Positions 7,882 to 14,960 of a stretch of DNA of 14,960 nt are shown piece after piece; the first letter of the stretch is position 1, and each line of letters opens with the position of its first letter. The stretch is from an uncultured Acetatifactor sp. (lineage in GTDB: Bacteria; Bacillota; Clostridia; Lachnospirales; Lachnospiraceae). Under the pieces are notes generated by a model. The model saw only the letters and a program-made list of their open reading frames with translations, searched no databases and was not told the origin of the DNA. The DNA lies in contig CANQSE010000018.1 in the NCBI GenBank assembly GCA_947626405.1, forward strand, positions 1 through 14,960, written 5' to 3'. Both the position numbers and the translations under genes were made by a program.

Positions 7882-9291
7882 ATGTCGGAGGATAAAAATC
7901 AGAAACAGGACGAGCGCAGCGCAATGATGCTGATGCAGCCGCTGCCTAAGGTAATAACAAAAATGGCGGTTCCGTCAATTATCTCGTTTATAATCACTTC
8001 AATTTATAATCTGGCCGATACATATTTCGTAAGCTCTCTCGGGGAGAGCGCGACGGCGGCTGTGAGTGTGAATGCGTCGCTGGATCAGTTTATCATGATG
8101 GCGGGCTCCATGCTGGCTGTCGGCGCCGCGAGCTACGCCTCAAGGCTTTTGGGCGCCAAAGAAAAGGAAAAGGCGGATCATGTCCTTTCCACGGCGTTTA
8201 TTTTGGCGGGGCTGTTCGGAACCGTGCTGATGGTGCTGGGAGTATTGTTTACCCAGCCCATGGTGAGGATGCTTGGAGCAACCGAAACCTGTGAAGATTA
8301 TGCCATGCAGTACGCCGCGTATGTTCTGTATGTGGCCCCTTTTATGGCGACAAGCTTTGTGATGAATCAGTGCCTCAGAGCCGAGGGCAGCGCCTTGCGC
8401 TCAATGATAGGCATGGGATTCGGCGGTATTCTTAACTGCTTCCTGGATCCTCTTTTTATCATTTATTTTGACATGGGAGTCACGGGAGCGTCAATTGCTA
8501 CTGCAATATCCAAGCTTGTCAGCTTCAGCATCCTGATTTTTCCCTATGTTACAAAGAAAAGCGTCCTGCGCCTCTCCGTGCGCTGTTTCAAGTGTACAAA
8601 GGACATTATCGTGGAGATTGTCAGCGTGGGATCGTCGTCGATGTTCCGCTCCGGTCTTGCGGTGGTATCGGCCATAGTTTTAAACAATATAGCGGGCGAC
8701 ATATCCGACGCCGTGCTGGCGGGGATCGGGGTTTCGTCCAAGATTATGATGTTCCCTCTCGGAATCATTCTTGGATTCGGAACAGGATTTCAGCCGGTGG
8801 CGGGCTATAACTGGGGCGCGAAACGCTATGACAGGGTTGAGGAGTGCTATCGTTTTGCCGCCAAAACCGCCATTGCAGGCGCCGCTGTCATGGGAATTTT
8901 GCTCGGCGTCTTTTCCAATCCGCTCATCACGCTTTTTGCCGAGTCAAATCCTGACATGCAGGCTGTGGGCTCGCTCTGCATCCGGCTCCAGTGCCTTGCG
9001 CTGCCGATCCACGGCTGGGTCGCGGTGGTGAACATGCTCTGCGCGGGCCTGGGAAAGGCAAAAGGTGCGCTTCTTCTGTCTACGGCAAGGCAGGGCACAT
9101 GCTTTCTGCCGATAGTCTATCCCATGGCGCATTTTTGGGGTACGATCGGCATTTCCGCGGTACAGGCGGTTGCGGATGTGCTGACGCTGTTTTTGGCCGT
9201 GCCGCTTATAAGAAATATCAAAAATCAGATACGCTTGGCTTCCGAGGGTCAAAGCTGCGCAATCATGCCGGCGGAGCCGGAGGAAGCGTGA
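7882..9291 (+). CDS. MATE family multidrug/small-molecule exporter
   Basis: 469 residues, the usual MATE length, with about twelve hydrophobic segments and both the N- and C-terminal tails predicted in the cytoplasm. Recognisable family features include the start of the first helix, PLPKVITKMAVPSIISFI, the YNLADTYFVSSLG segment, the loop SYASRLLGAKEKEKAD, the second-half GTGFQPVAGYNWGAKRYDRV, and the late PMAHFWGTIGISAVQAVAD. The family exports cationic or organic compounds using a Na+ or H+ gradient; the substrate is not predictable. The start is supported by GGGAGG 6 bases before the ATG and a good promoter. It stands alone, divergent from the binding-protein/kinase pair; no adjacent marR or tetR gene was seen. 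Confidence 0.95.
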   Translation: MSEDKNQKQDERSAMMLMQPLPKVITKMAVPSIISFIITSIYNLADTYFVSSLGESATAAVSVNASLDQFIMMAGSMLAVGAASYASRLLGAKEKEKADHVLSTAFILAGLFGTVLMVLGVLFTQPMVRMLGATETCEDYAMQYAAYVLYVAPFMATSFVMNQCLRAEGSALRSMIGMGFGGILNCFLDPLFIIYFDMGVTGASIATAISKLVSFSILIFPYVTKKSVLRLSVRCFKCTKDIIVEIVSVGSSSMFRSGLAVVSAIVLNNIAGDISDAVLAGIGVSSKIMMFPLGIILGFGTGFQPVAGYNWGAKRYDRVEECYRFAAKTAIAGAAVMGILLGVFSNPLITLFAESNPDMQAVGSLCIRLQCLALPIHGWVAVVNMLCAGLGKAKGALLLSTARQGTCFLPIVYPMAHFWGTIGISAVQAVADVLTLFLAVPLIRNIKNQIRLASEGQSCAIMPAEPEEA

Positions 9292-9338
9292 AAACGAATT
9301 TTTCTTATTGCTTCAATGTTTGTCCTATGATATTATAA

Positions 9339-9382
9339 GATAAAGACGATTTAAAATTCATGATAAAGACGATTTAAAATTC
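9339..9382 (+). repeat. Two exact 21-bp direct repeats with 23-bp period upstream of the esterase gene
   Basis: GATAAAGACGATTTAAAA plus three more bases occurs at 9339-9359 and again, identically, at 9362-9382. The 23-bp period is about two helical turns. The pair sits just before the AT-rich -10 region of the tandem-esterase gene and looks like an activator binding site (for example AraC-type or response regulator). The regulator is unknown. Confidence 0.6.
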
Positions 9383-9400
9383 GTAAATTTATATTCATAA

Positions 9401-9406
9401 TATAAT
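9401..9406 (+). promoter_or_regulatory. Probable -10 box of the esterase gene
   Basis: TATAAT lies in an AT-rich run 42 bases before the ATG at 9449. No convincing -35 hexamer is present at 16-18 bases; instead the direct repeats end 18 bases upstream, which fits an activator-dependent promoter. Confidence 0.45.
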
Positions 9407-9448
9407 ATTAATGTTGTATTATTAATATCAGAAAGGAATGATTGGCAC

Positions 9449-11785
9449 ATGCAGAATAAAAACAACCAGGCGCTGGAAATGTATCCTCTCTTTTTTGACC
9501 CTATATATAAAAAGGCGGAATTTGTCCGCACTGACGGAAAGTTCTCCGTGGGTTACGCGGACGACAGACGCGGCGTCGAGGTGAGCGAAACGGGCGACGT
9601 TACGTTTTCCATGTACGCTCCCGAGGCAAAAACCGTGGAGGTTGCAGGCATCAGCGGCAGCATGAGCAATGAAAGGATCGCCCTGGAAAAAGAACAGGAC
9701 GGCTTTTTCAGCGTCACCGTACACGGAATGAACCCGGGTTTTCATTATCACAACTGGTTCGTGGACGGCGTAAAGGTCATGAATCCGGCCGCGCCTTTCT
9801 GTTACGGATGTTTTGGAGCGACCAATTTCTTTGAGGTTCCCGAGCCCGGAAAAGATTTCTATTTCGTAAAGGATGTTCCTCACGGCGAGGTGCAGATCCA
9901 TAAATATGTATCAGGAGTAAACCGTCATGTAAAAAACTGTTATGTCTACACGCCGCCCGGATATTATGAGAATACTGAAAGGAAATATCCGGTGCTCTAC
10001 ATTCAGCATGGCGTGGGGGAAAACGAGACGGGCTGGATCTGGAACGGAAAGCTTAACTTTATTCTCGACAATTTGATTGCGCAGGGAAAATGCCGTGAAA
10101 TGCTTGTGGTCATGTGCAGCGGGTACGCGTTTTGCGAGGGAGAAGATCCCGTCTTTTATCCAGGCGATTTTGACGGGGAGCTTGTAATGGACTGCATACC
10201 TTACGTGGAATCGGTCTTCCGTGTAAAAAAGGGAAGGGAAAACAGAGCCATGGCGGGACTGTCGCTAGGCTCCGCCCAGGCTGCGCTGACAGTGGCAAAG
10301 CACCAGGATCTGTTCGCGTATCTTGGAGTCTTTTCCGGTGTGCGGGACGATATGTTTGAGACTGTAATCAAACAGAACGAGCGGTACCCGATGGGATATA
10401 TCCTGCTGACCTGCGGTGTGGGAGAACGTGGTCTCGACAAGATCCAGGAGGGATTTACGGAGCAGTTTAAACAGTGCGGAATCAGGGCGGGACAGAGAAG
10501 CTATACGGGCTTCCATGAGTGGCACGTATGGCGCGAGAGCCTGAGGGACTTTGCCTCGGAAATCTTTAAAGAGCCCTTAAAGAGCGGAAACACGCAGGAT
10601 ACAGAGCCTGTGTTTGCACAGAGGAGCACGGAGGTTTCGACGGAGCGTCTGGACAGCCAGACTTACGCTGAGCACATGCTGTTTGGAGATCCGATTTATA
10701 AGGGTCTTGTGCTTGCGGTGGACGAAAAGGGAAGGCCCGCGGGAAAATACCGCGACGTTCATCCGGGAGTGGAGATAGTGGGCGAAGGCATGGCGCGTTT
10801 CTGGGTGCAGGCGGCCGGCGCGGAATCGGTAGAGGTTGATATATGGGGAATGAGACGGGTGTCTCTTGAGAAGGCTGAGGGAGAAGACGGCGAGGCCGGA
10901 CTGTGGACGGGGACGGTATCTAATATAGAGCCGGGATTTCATTATCACAGCTATCTGGTAAACGGCACGCAGTTTGTAAGTCCGGACGCGCCGGTGGGTT
11001 ACGGCGGTTTCAGGGCGGTAAATTATTTTGAGATGCCGGAGAGTTACTTTGAGGAGTACCGCATACGTCAGGTTCCTCACGGAGCAGTCCGCATGAATTA
11101 TTATATCTCGGAGAAGACTAAAAGGACGGCTCTCTGCTATGTTTACACGCCCGCTTCCTATGACAGGGAGCCTCAAAAGCGCTATCCGGTGCTTTACCTG
11201 CAGCATGGCGGAGGAGAGAATGAAACCGGATGGGTATGGCACGGAAAGCTTGCCAATATTGCCGACAACCTGATCGCCGGAAACAGGATGCAGGAGATGA
11301 TCGTCGTGATGAGTACGGGGTACGCTTTCCCTAAGGAGGGGTATCATCCGTCTCTTACGGATTTTGTGAACACTCTCCCGGATGAAATTGTTCCTTTTAT
11401 AGACAGGACGTACCGCACAATTGCCGACAGGGAGCACCGCGCCCTCGCCGGACTTTCAATGGGAGGTATGCAGACGCAGAGGATAGTCTTTGACCGCCCG
11501 GAACTGTTTGCATGGGCAGGCATTTTCTCGGGAGGACTGCTTATACGCGACGAAGAATGTGACTACAGCGATATCCTGCTGGATCCGAAGGCGTTTGCTG
11601 GGAGATTTAAGCTCCTCTTTGTGGCGAGCGGGCAGCAGGAGAGCTTTTACGAATCAACAAAGAGTAATGTTGACACGGTACAGAGACACAAGGTGCCGGT
11701 AGAGATGTATGAAGCTCACGGCTATCACGACTGGACGTTCTGGAGACACTGCCTGAGGAAGTTTTTGCCGAAGCTGTTTATGTGA
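9449..11785 (+). CDS. Tandem CBM48-like/esterase-D protein (two complete units)
   Basis: 778 residues with no signal peptide, so predicted cytoplasmic. The protein is an internal duplication. Unit 1 spans about 10-378 and unit 2 about 410-778; each has an N-terminal beta-sandwich of the CBM48/E-set kind (shared PGFHYH at 96-101 and 495-500) followed by an alpha/beta hydrolase of the esterase-D/feruloyl-esterase type (shared CYVYTP, QHG.GENETGW and GKL). Nucleophile motifs are GLSLGS (Ser272) and GLSMGG (Ser670); catalytic His are in GFHEW (His356) and GYHDW (His760). The usual acid Asp appears replaced by Glu in both (Glu326, Glu731). Family members de-esterify feruloyl or acetyl groups on plant polysaccharides or act on acylated sugars; the substrate here is unknown. 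AAAGGA lies 11 bases before the ATG. An ATG at 9438 is out of frame. Confidence 0.9.
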   Translation: MQNKNNQALEMYPLFFDPIYKKAEFVRTDGKFSVGYADDRRGVEVSETGDVTFSMYAPEAKTVEVAGISGSMSNERIALEKEQDGFFSVTVHGMNPGFHYHNWFVDGVKVMNPAAPFCYGCFGATNFFEVPEPGKDFYFVKDVPHGEVQIHKYVSGVNRHVKNCYVYTPPGYYENTERKYPVLYIQHGVGENETGWIWNGKLNFILDNLIAQGKCREMLVVMCSGYAFCEGEDPVFYPGDFDGELVMDCIPYVESVFRVKKGRENRAMAGLSLGSAQAALTVAKHQDLFAYLGVFSGVRDDMFETVIKQNERYPMGYILLTCGVGERGLDKIQEGFTEQFKQCGIRAGQRSYTGFHEWHVWRESLRDFASEIFKEPLKSGNTQDTEPVFAQRSTEVSTERLDSQTYAEHMLFGDPIYKGLVLAVDEKGRPAGKYRDVHPGVEIVGEGMARFWVQAAGAESVEVDIWGMRRVSLEKAEGEDGEAGLWTGTVSNIEPGFHYHSYLVNGTQFVSPDAPVGYGGFRAVNYFEMPESYFEEYRIRQVPHGAVRMNYYISEKTKRTALCYVYTPASYDREPQKRYPVLYLQHGGGENETGWVWHGKLANIADNLIAGNRMQEMIVVMSTGYAFPKEGYHPSLTDFVNTLPDEIVPFIDRTYRTIADREHRALAGLSMGGMQTQRIVFDRPELFAWAGIFSGGLLIRDEECDYSDILLDPKAFAGRFKLLFVASGQQESFYESTKSNVDTVQRHKVPVEMYEAHGYHDWTFWRHCLRKFLPKLFM

Positions 11786-11957
11786 CTGCTTTTGACGGAT
11801 ACGCCGCCGCGTGATATGAGCCATATAGAAAAACTCCGTTGTGATCAGACAGTAATAGTGGGTGTAGGCGACTGCGGGTGAAAACAGGTCGATGCCTGCG
11901 TAATCCCGCCCGCGGTTGTCTGCTGCTTCACTCATTTTGCATTATATCCGGCGTCTG
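11786..11957. other. Gap between convergent genes with a two-tier hairpin
   Basis: This 172-base stretch lies between the end of the esterase gene (plus) and the end of the XRE gene (minus). It contains a nested pairing: GCGGG 11874-11878 with CCCGC 11905-11909, and CAGG 11885-11888 with CCTG 11895-11898, separated by a symmetric 6/6 internal loop. It lacks a T-run in either direction, so the terminator role is only possible. No convincing gene was found. Confidence 0.3.
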
Positions 11958-12293
11958 TCAGGACTTCCAGATCTTTATAATCTTAATCAGTTTACTCTTG
12001 TCCTTGTCGCTCAATTTGGAGGTAAGCTCCATAAGCTCGTTGTCAAGAGCGGTTTTCCTGTATTCCGGCTCGACGCGCCCAATCAGGGAATCAAGAGAAA
12101 TATTCATAAGCTTTGCATAATACATAAGGATTCTCAGTGACATGGCAGTGCGGTTATTCTCAACATTGCTTATGTAACCGGGAGTCACGTTCAGCGCCTC
12201 CGCAACCTCCGCCTGTGTCAGCTTCATCTGGATCCGCAGCTCCTTGATCTGTGACCCGAGATTGTCAAATTCTTCATTGTTGATATTGCGCAT
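11958..12293 (-). CDS. XRE-family helix-turn-helix transcriptional regulator
   Basis: 111 residues. An HTH_3/Cro-CI type domain spans about 16-71, with helix 2-turn-helix 3 at LTQAEVAEALNVTPGYISNVENNRT, the signature pattern of this family. The C-terminal 40 residues (TALDNELMELTSKLSDKDKSK) are charged and helical and may serve in dimerisation; there is no peptidase or sensor domain. The start is supported by AAAGGGG about 6 bases before the ATG at 12293. A GGATCGATCC palindrome between the probable promoter and the RBS could be an autoregulatory operator. It is divergent from the glycosyltransferase operon, which it may control, but that is inference from position only. Confidence 0.92.
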   Translation of the reverse strand: MRNINNEEFDNLGSQIKELRIQMKLTQAEVAEALNVTPGYISNVENNRTAMSLRILMYYAKLMNISLDSLIGRVEPEYRKTALDNELMELTSKLSDKDKSKLIKIIKIWKS

Positions 12294-12327
12294 AAGTTAC
12301 CCCTTTCCGGACCTTCTTTGCTTTTCT

Positions 12328-12337
12328 GGATCGATCC
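12328..12337. promoter_or_regulatory. GGATCGATCC palindrome upstream of the XRE gene
   Basis: A perfect 10-bp palindrome within the probable 5' untranslated region of the XRE regulator gene, between its -10 and RBS. Such dyads are typical self-binding sites of XRE proteins, but binding is not shown. Confidence 0.35.
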
Positions 12338-12347
12338 CAATGTAAAA

Positions 12348-12376
12348 AGTATATAATAAATATGTTTATTTTTAAA
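12348..12376 (-). promoter_or_regulatory. Possible promoter of the XRE regulator gene
   Basis: On the minus strand TATACT (12348-12353) is preceded by TTTAAA (12371-12376) with a 17-base spacer, about 55 bases before the ATG. The -35 match is weak and the region is AT-rich, so chance matches are likely. Confidence 0.35.
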
Positions 12377-12445
12377 GATATTATTTCGATTTTTATTGTG
12401 ATATAAATATATAAATGCTGTTTTTAAGCGAATTTTACTGTAAAT

Positions 12446-12505
12446 TGCGGCAAAAGAAAAATTTATAAAATTTTGCAGGCGATTGCCGTAAAAGTGCCGC
12501 AAAAG
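12446..12505 (+). promoter_or_regulatory. 11-bp-period direct repeats upstream of the glycosyltransferase operon
   Basis: TGCCGTAAAAG (12484-12494) is followed without a gap by TGCCGCAAAAG (12495-12505), with a third close copy TGCGGCAAAAG at 12446-12456. Back-to-back 11-bp repeats are characteristic of OmpR/PhoB-type response-regulator boxes. No good core promoter could be fixed next to them (TTGATA at 12510 is the best -35 candidate). Confidence 0.45.
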
Positions 12506-12538
12506 GATATTGATACTTGCATAACAGGCGGAATTATG

Positions 12539-12559
12539 GTAAAACAAGAGAGGTTTTAC
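12539..12559. promoter_or_regulatory. Inverted repeat GTAAAAC-N7-GTTTTAC before the glycosyltransferase
   Basis: Perfect 7-bp arms (12539-12545 and 12553-12559) separated by 7 bases, about 43 bases before the start codon. It lies where the promoter -10 or transcription start is expected and could be an operator or a leader-RNA hairpin. Confidence 0.4.
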
Positions 12560-12602
12560 TATTGGAAACATGCCTTCCGGCAGAATCGTATAGGAGCAGG
12601 GA

Positions 12603-13688
12603 ATGACGGGATGCGGTTTTACGTTGATTATTCCGGCACTGAATCCGGATGAAAAACTTATACAGACAGTGTCTTCCGCGGTACAGGCGGGTATTGACGA
12701 TATTATTATTGTAAACGACGGAAGCAGTCCGCAGACCCTGCGGTATTTTGATGAGATTGGCGGAGCTTATCCGCAGGTAACAATCCTGAGCCATGAGAGA
12801 AATCTCGGAAAGGGCGCGGCGTTAAAAACGGCCTTTGCCTACTATCTGGAAAACAGGCGTGGAAAGACGGGCGTCGTGACTGCGGACAGCGACGGGCAGC
12901 ATAAAACCGAGGATATCCTCGCATGCGCACATGAGATGGAATCGGCTCCTCCCGCGGTAGTGCTGGGGTGCCGCGATTTCAGCCTTGAAAATGTGCCGGC
13001 AAAGAGCCGAATGGGAAACAGGGCAACTTCCACCGTCTTCAGGATTTTTTTCGGCATGAAACTGTCGGATACGCAGACAGGGCTACGCGCCATACCTGAC
13101 ATGTACATAAAACGCCTTATGGAAGCGGCGGGAGAGCGATATGAGTATGAGACAAACATGCTTATTTTGATGGGACAGCTTCATATCCCGTACCGCGAAC
13201 TGAAGATAGAGACGGTTTACTTTGAGGAAAACAGGGCGTCGCACTTTCGTCCGGTCAGGGATTCCATTCGGGTTTACGGCCTGATTTTAAAATATGCGGC
13301 CGCTTCGCTTGCCTCGGCGGGTGTGGATATTCTGACGTTCTTTCTGCTGGGTAGGTTTATTATTACGGAAGGGAGCCGTGCGGCGGTTCTCGCCTGTACC
13401 CTGGGCGCCCGTATAGTTTCGTCGGTGGTAAATTTCTGCATCAACAGGAGGCTTGTGTTTGACAGCAGACTGGGAGCTGCAAAGACGTTTCTGCGCTATG
13501 TGTGTATTGCCGTGCCTGTGATGCTTGCCTCCTGGCTTTCCGTGTACGGTTTCTCCGCTCTGACAGGGGCGGGTCAGGCGGGACGCACCCTGATTAAGGT
13601 GCCTGTTGACACCGTACTGTTTCTGCTAAGCTTCCGTATGCAGAAAAGCTGGGTATTTGCACAGAAGGATTATCCGGAGGAAGAATGA
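12603..13688 (+). CDS. GT2 glycosyltransferase fused to a GtrA-like membrane domain
   Basis: 361 residues. The N-terminal part (about 5-225) is a family 2 glycosyltransferase of the dolichyl/polyprenyl-phosphate sugar synthase kind: FTLIIPALNPDEKL, IIIVNDGSS (Asp39), RNLGKGAALKTAF, the metal-binding DSDGQH at 95-100, and SDTQTGLRA at 155-163. The C-terminal part (about 228-352) has four hydrophobic segments and the GtrA pattern (SVVNFCINRRLVF, FRMQKSWVF). Such fusions are thought to make an undecaprenyl-phosphate-linked sugar on the inner face and help move it across the membrane for use outside. AGGAG lies 6 bases before the ATG. The next gene begins 22 bases after the stop, so the two are probably co-transcribed. 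The sugar is not predictable. Confidence 0.93.
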   Translation: MTGCGFTLIIPALNPDEKLIQTVSSAVQAGIDDIIIVNDGSSPQTLRYFDEIGGAYPQVTILSHERNLGKGAALKTAFAYYLENRRGKTGVVTADSDGQHKTEDILACAHEMESAPPAVVLGCRDFSLENVPAKSRMGNRATSTVFRIFFGMKLSDTQTGLRAIPDMYIKRLMEAAGERYEYETNMLILMGQLHIPYRELKIETVYFEENRASHFRPVRDSIRVYGLILKYAAASLASAGVDILTFFLLGRFIITEGSRAAVLACTLGARIVSSVVNFCINRRLVFDSRLGAAKTFLRYVCIAVPVMLASWLSVYGFSALTGAGQAGRTLIKVPVDTVLFLLSFRMQKSWVFAQKDYPEEE

Positions 13689-13710
13689 TCGATAAGGGCG
13701 GACAAGTAAA

Positions 13711-14850
13711 ATGAAGGATGAAGTGCAGATAAATAAAATAAAGAAGAAAGGCCGTGCGGGGAGGGTCGTAAGGAGGACTTTGCTGGTACTGTTTTCCGTA
13801 CTGTTTTTTCTGGTGTTTTCGCTTTATGCGTTCTGCCGTATGCTGCTTACGGGCCCGAGTCCCACGGTGAGGGATCAGGTTGTGCTCTCGGCCATGCAGG
13901 CAAGCGCCACAAAATGGCTGCCGGGACTTTTTATTGACAGTGCGCTTGTGCAGGAGATATGCGAGCGCAGCGCACAGGTCCAGGAGGAAGTTATATCCAT
14001 GGGGGCAATGCGAGGCAGGAAGGATCAGGAAAATGACGGTGAAAATGGCGAAGCGGAAGCTAAAGAGGACGAATGGGCTGACGCTGTGGACGGAATGATT
14101 TACAAGACGTATAACGGTTCAAGCTTTAAGGCTTATATTCTGATCGTAAAGGATCCTTCCAGAGTCTATGTGGGCACATCGAGCGATTATAAAAGCGGCA
14201 AGATTGGCGCCCGCATTTTTGACATCGCGGAGAGCGAGGGAGCGGTTGCGGCAATCAACGCGGGGGAATTTTCCGATATAGGCGGACAGGGTACGGGAGA
14301 TACTCCAATCGGCCTGACCTATTCGAAGGGCCAGTGTGTGTGGAATGACGGTCTGAAGCGCACCTTTATAGGATTTGACGAAAACAACATTCTGCACGCT
14401 GCGGATTCAATGACAAAGGAGCAGGCGGACGCGCTTGGCATCCGCGATGCTGTCTCGTTTCAAAACGGCAATGTACTGATTACAAACGAGGGCGATTCCG
14501 TGACTCTTTACTATGCTGAAGGGAATACGGGTATGGCCCAGAGAACAGCCATCGCACAGAGGGAAGACGGGGCCGTGATCCTGGTTGTTACGGACGGGAG
14601 GACCGCCAGCAGCTTCGGAGCGACGCGAAACGATATCATAGATCTTCTTGTATCAGAGGGAGCGGTGGTCGCGGGTATGCTTGACGGTGGCTCCTCAGCC
14701 ATGATGTATTATAAGGATTATTACACGAAATATGATATAGATGTGGAAAGCCTTGACGAATATCAGAGACAGGGACTGACAAACAGGTACAAGGCCTTTA
14801 CAAAGCCGCGGCACATGCCCACATTTTTCCTTGTGGCGCCGGAATCCTGA
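13711..14850 (+). CDS. Membrane-anchored phosphodiester glycosidase (NAGPA/DUF2233-like)
   Basis: 379 residues. A basic N-terminus (KIKKKGRAGRVVRR) precedes one membrane segment at about 22-46, placing the rest outside the cell. A charged linker (about 100-122, EENDGENGEAEAKEDE-like) leads to a C-terminal domain at about 140-376 matching the phosphodiester glycosidase family: AAINAGEFSDIGGQGTGDTP, QRTAIAQREDG, LVVTDGR, and the family signature GMLDGGSSAMMYY (322-334). In animals this family uncovers mannose-6-phosphate; bacterial members are thought to trim phosphodiester-linked sugars of envelope or exopolysaccharides. A weak AAGGGCGG precedes the ATG by about 9 bases, so translation may be coupled to the upstream glycosyltransferase. 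That pairing supports a cell-envelope glycan role. Confidence 0.92.
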   Translation: MKDEVQINKIKKKGRAGRVVRRTLLVLFSVLFFLVFSLYAFCRMLLTGPSPTVRDQVVLSAMQASATKWLPGLFIDSALVQEICERSAQVQEEVISMGAMRGRKDQENDGENGEAEAKEDEWADAVDGMIYKTYNGSSFKAYILIVKDPSRVYVGTSSDYKSGKIGARIFDIAESEGAVAAINAGEFSDIGGQGTGDTPIGLTYSKGQCVWNDGLKRTFIGFDENNILHAADSMTKEQADALGIRDAVSFQNGNVLITNEGDSVTLYYAEGNTGMAQRTAIAQREDGAVILVVTDGRTASSFGATRNDIIDLLVSEGAVVAGMLDGGSSAMMYYKDYYTKYDIDVESLDEYQRQGLTNRYKAFTKPRHMPTFFLVAPES

Positions 14851-14870
14851 GCGAAGGAGGATAAAGGTCT

Positions 14871-14960
14871 GTGGAAGAAAAAAGCGAAAAGCGCAGAAAA
14901 TTCAGACTGTCATGGTTCTGGGTGATATATTTGACGACGCTGTTTATGGCGTTTCTGCTG
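14871..14960 (+). CDS. Start of a third operon gene, membrane protein (cut by right edge)
   Basis: GTG at 14871 opens 30 codons to the window edge: MEEKSEKRRKFRLSWFWV and then a hydrophobic run (IYLTTLFMAFLL). AAGGAGG at 14854-14860 lies 10 bases upstream and the gap from the previous stop is only 20 bases, so it belongs to the same operon. The basic stretch followed by a hydrophobic helix indicates a membrane-anchored or integral membrane protein. The family cannot be told from this piece. Confidence 0.7.
   Translation, partial: MEEKSEKRRKFRLSWFWVIYLTTLFMAFLL

Larger units (their letters stand above)
12294..12602. other. AT-rich divergent regulatory region
   Basis: The 309 bases between the XRE regulator (minus) and the glycosyltransferase operon (plus) hold no gene. 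They contain the sites listed separately plus a near-palindrome AATTTTACTGTAAATT at 12431-12446. A GTAAA core recurs at about 12440, 12488 and 12540. The centre, about 12340-12480, is markedly AT-rich. Confidence 0.6.

Noticed and set aside
10577..11437. 286-codon open frame on the minus strand
   Set aside because: It is antisense to the second esterase unit, rich in Arg, His and Leu as expected of a shadow frame, with no family match.
11654..11935. 93-codon minus-strand frame starting MSEAADNRGRDYAGID just after the XRE gene
   Set aside because: No convincing RBS, and its last two fifths or so are antisense to the esterase 3' end. A remnant gene cannot be excluded, but the evidence is too weak to list it.

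Overview
The window looks like a chromosomal segment from a Gram-positive anaerobe of the Clostridia, most likely a Lachnospiraceae-type gut or rumen bacterium. This is an inference from protein style: large Cache-type hybrid histidine kinases with an N-(L/M)SH[DE][11 protein letters not shown]-box, a lipoprotein family 1 solute-binding protein, a MATE exporter, a CBM48/esterase-D protein and AGGAGG-type ribosome binding sites. GC content is moderate, with AT-rich promoter regions. No rRNA, tRNA, CRISPR array or transposase gene was seen.

Layout. (1) 1-1357, minus: 5' part of a membrane sensor histidine kinase, cut by the window edge. (2) 1358-1920: a 563-base non-coding stretch holding two related hairpin repeats; the second is bounded by a perfect 23-bp inverted repeat. 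(3) 1921-2079, plus: a 52-residue protein gene with a strong RBS. (4) 2141-6033, minus: a very large sensor (Cache, HAMP, PAS, GGDEF, GAF-like, HisKA, HATPase, REC) whose REC domain is separated from the kinase by a one-base frameshift in a short A-run. (5) 6183-7649, minus: a lipoprotein solute-binding protein just upstream of that sensor, with no ABC permease nearby. (6) 7882-9291, plus: a MATE exporter, divergent from the binding protein. (7) 9449-11785, plus: a 778-residue cytoplasmic protein made of two tandem CBM48-like plus esterase-D units. (8) 11958-12293, minus: an XRE-type regulator. (9) 12603 to the right edge, plus: an envelope-polysaccharide type operon of a GT2-GtrA fusion glycosyltransferase, a membrane-anchored phosphodiester glycosidase and the start of a third membrane protein.

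How the genes may work together. The orphan binding protein and the GGDEF-containing hybrid kinase read in the same direction, 150 bases apart. They could form a ligand-sensing unit in which the lipoprotein presents a ligand (probably a sugar, by family) to the Cache sensor, and the output is phosphotransfer plus possibly cyclic-di-GMP. The binding-protein promoter carries three copies of a CCTGTT/AACAGG half-site. The esterase gene has a 23-bp-period direct repeat before its promoter. The glycosyltransferase operon has 11-bp-period direct repeats of the kind bound by OmpR/PhoB regulators. These are sequence observations; the regulators are unknown.
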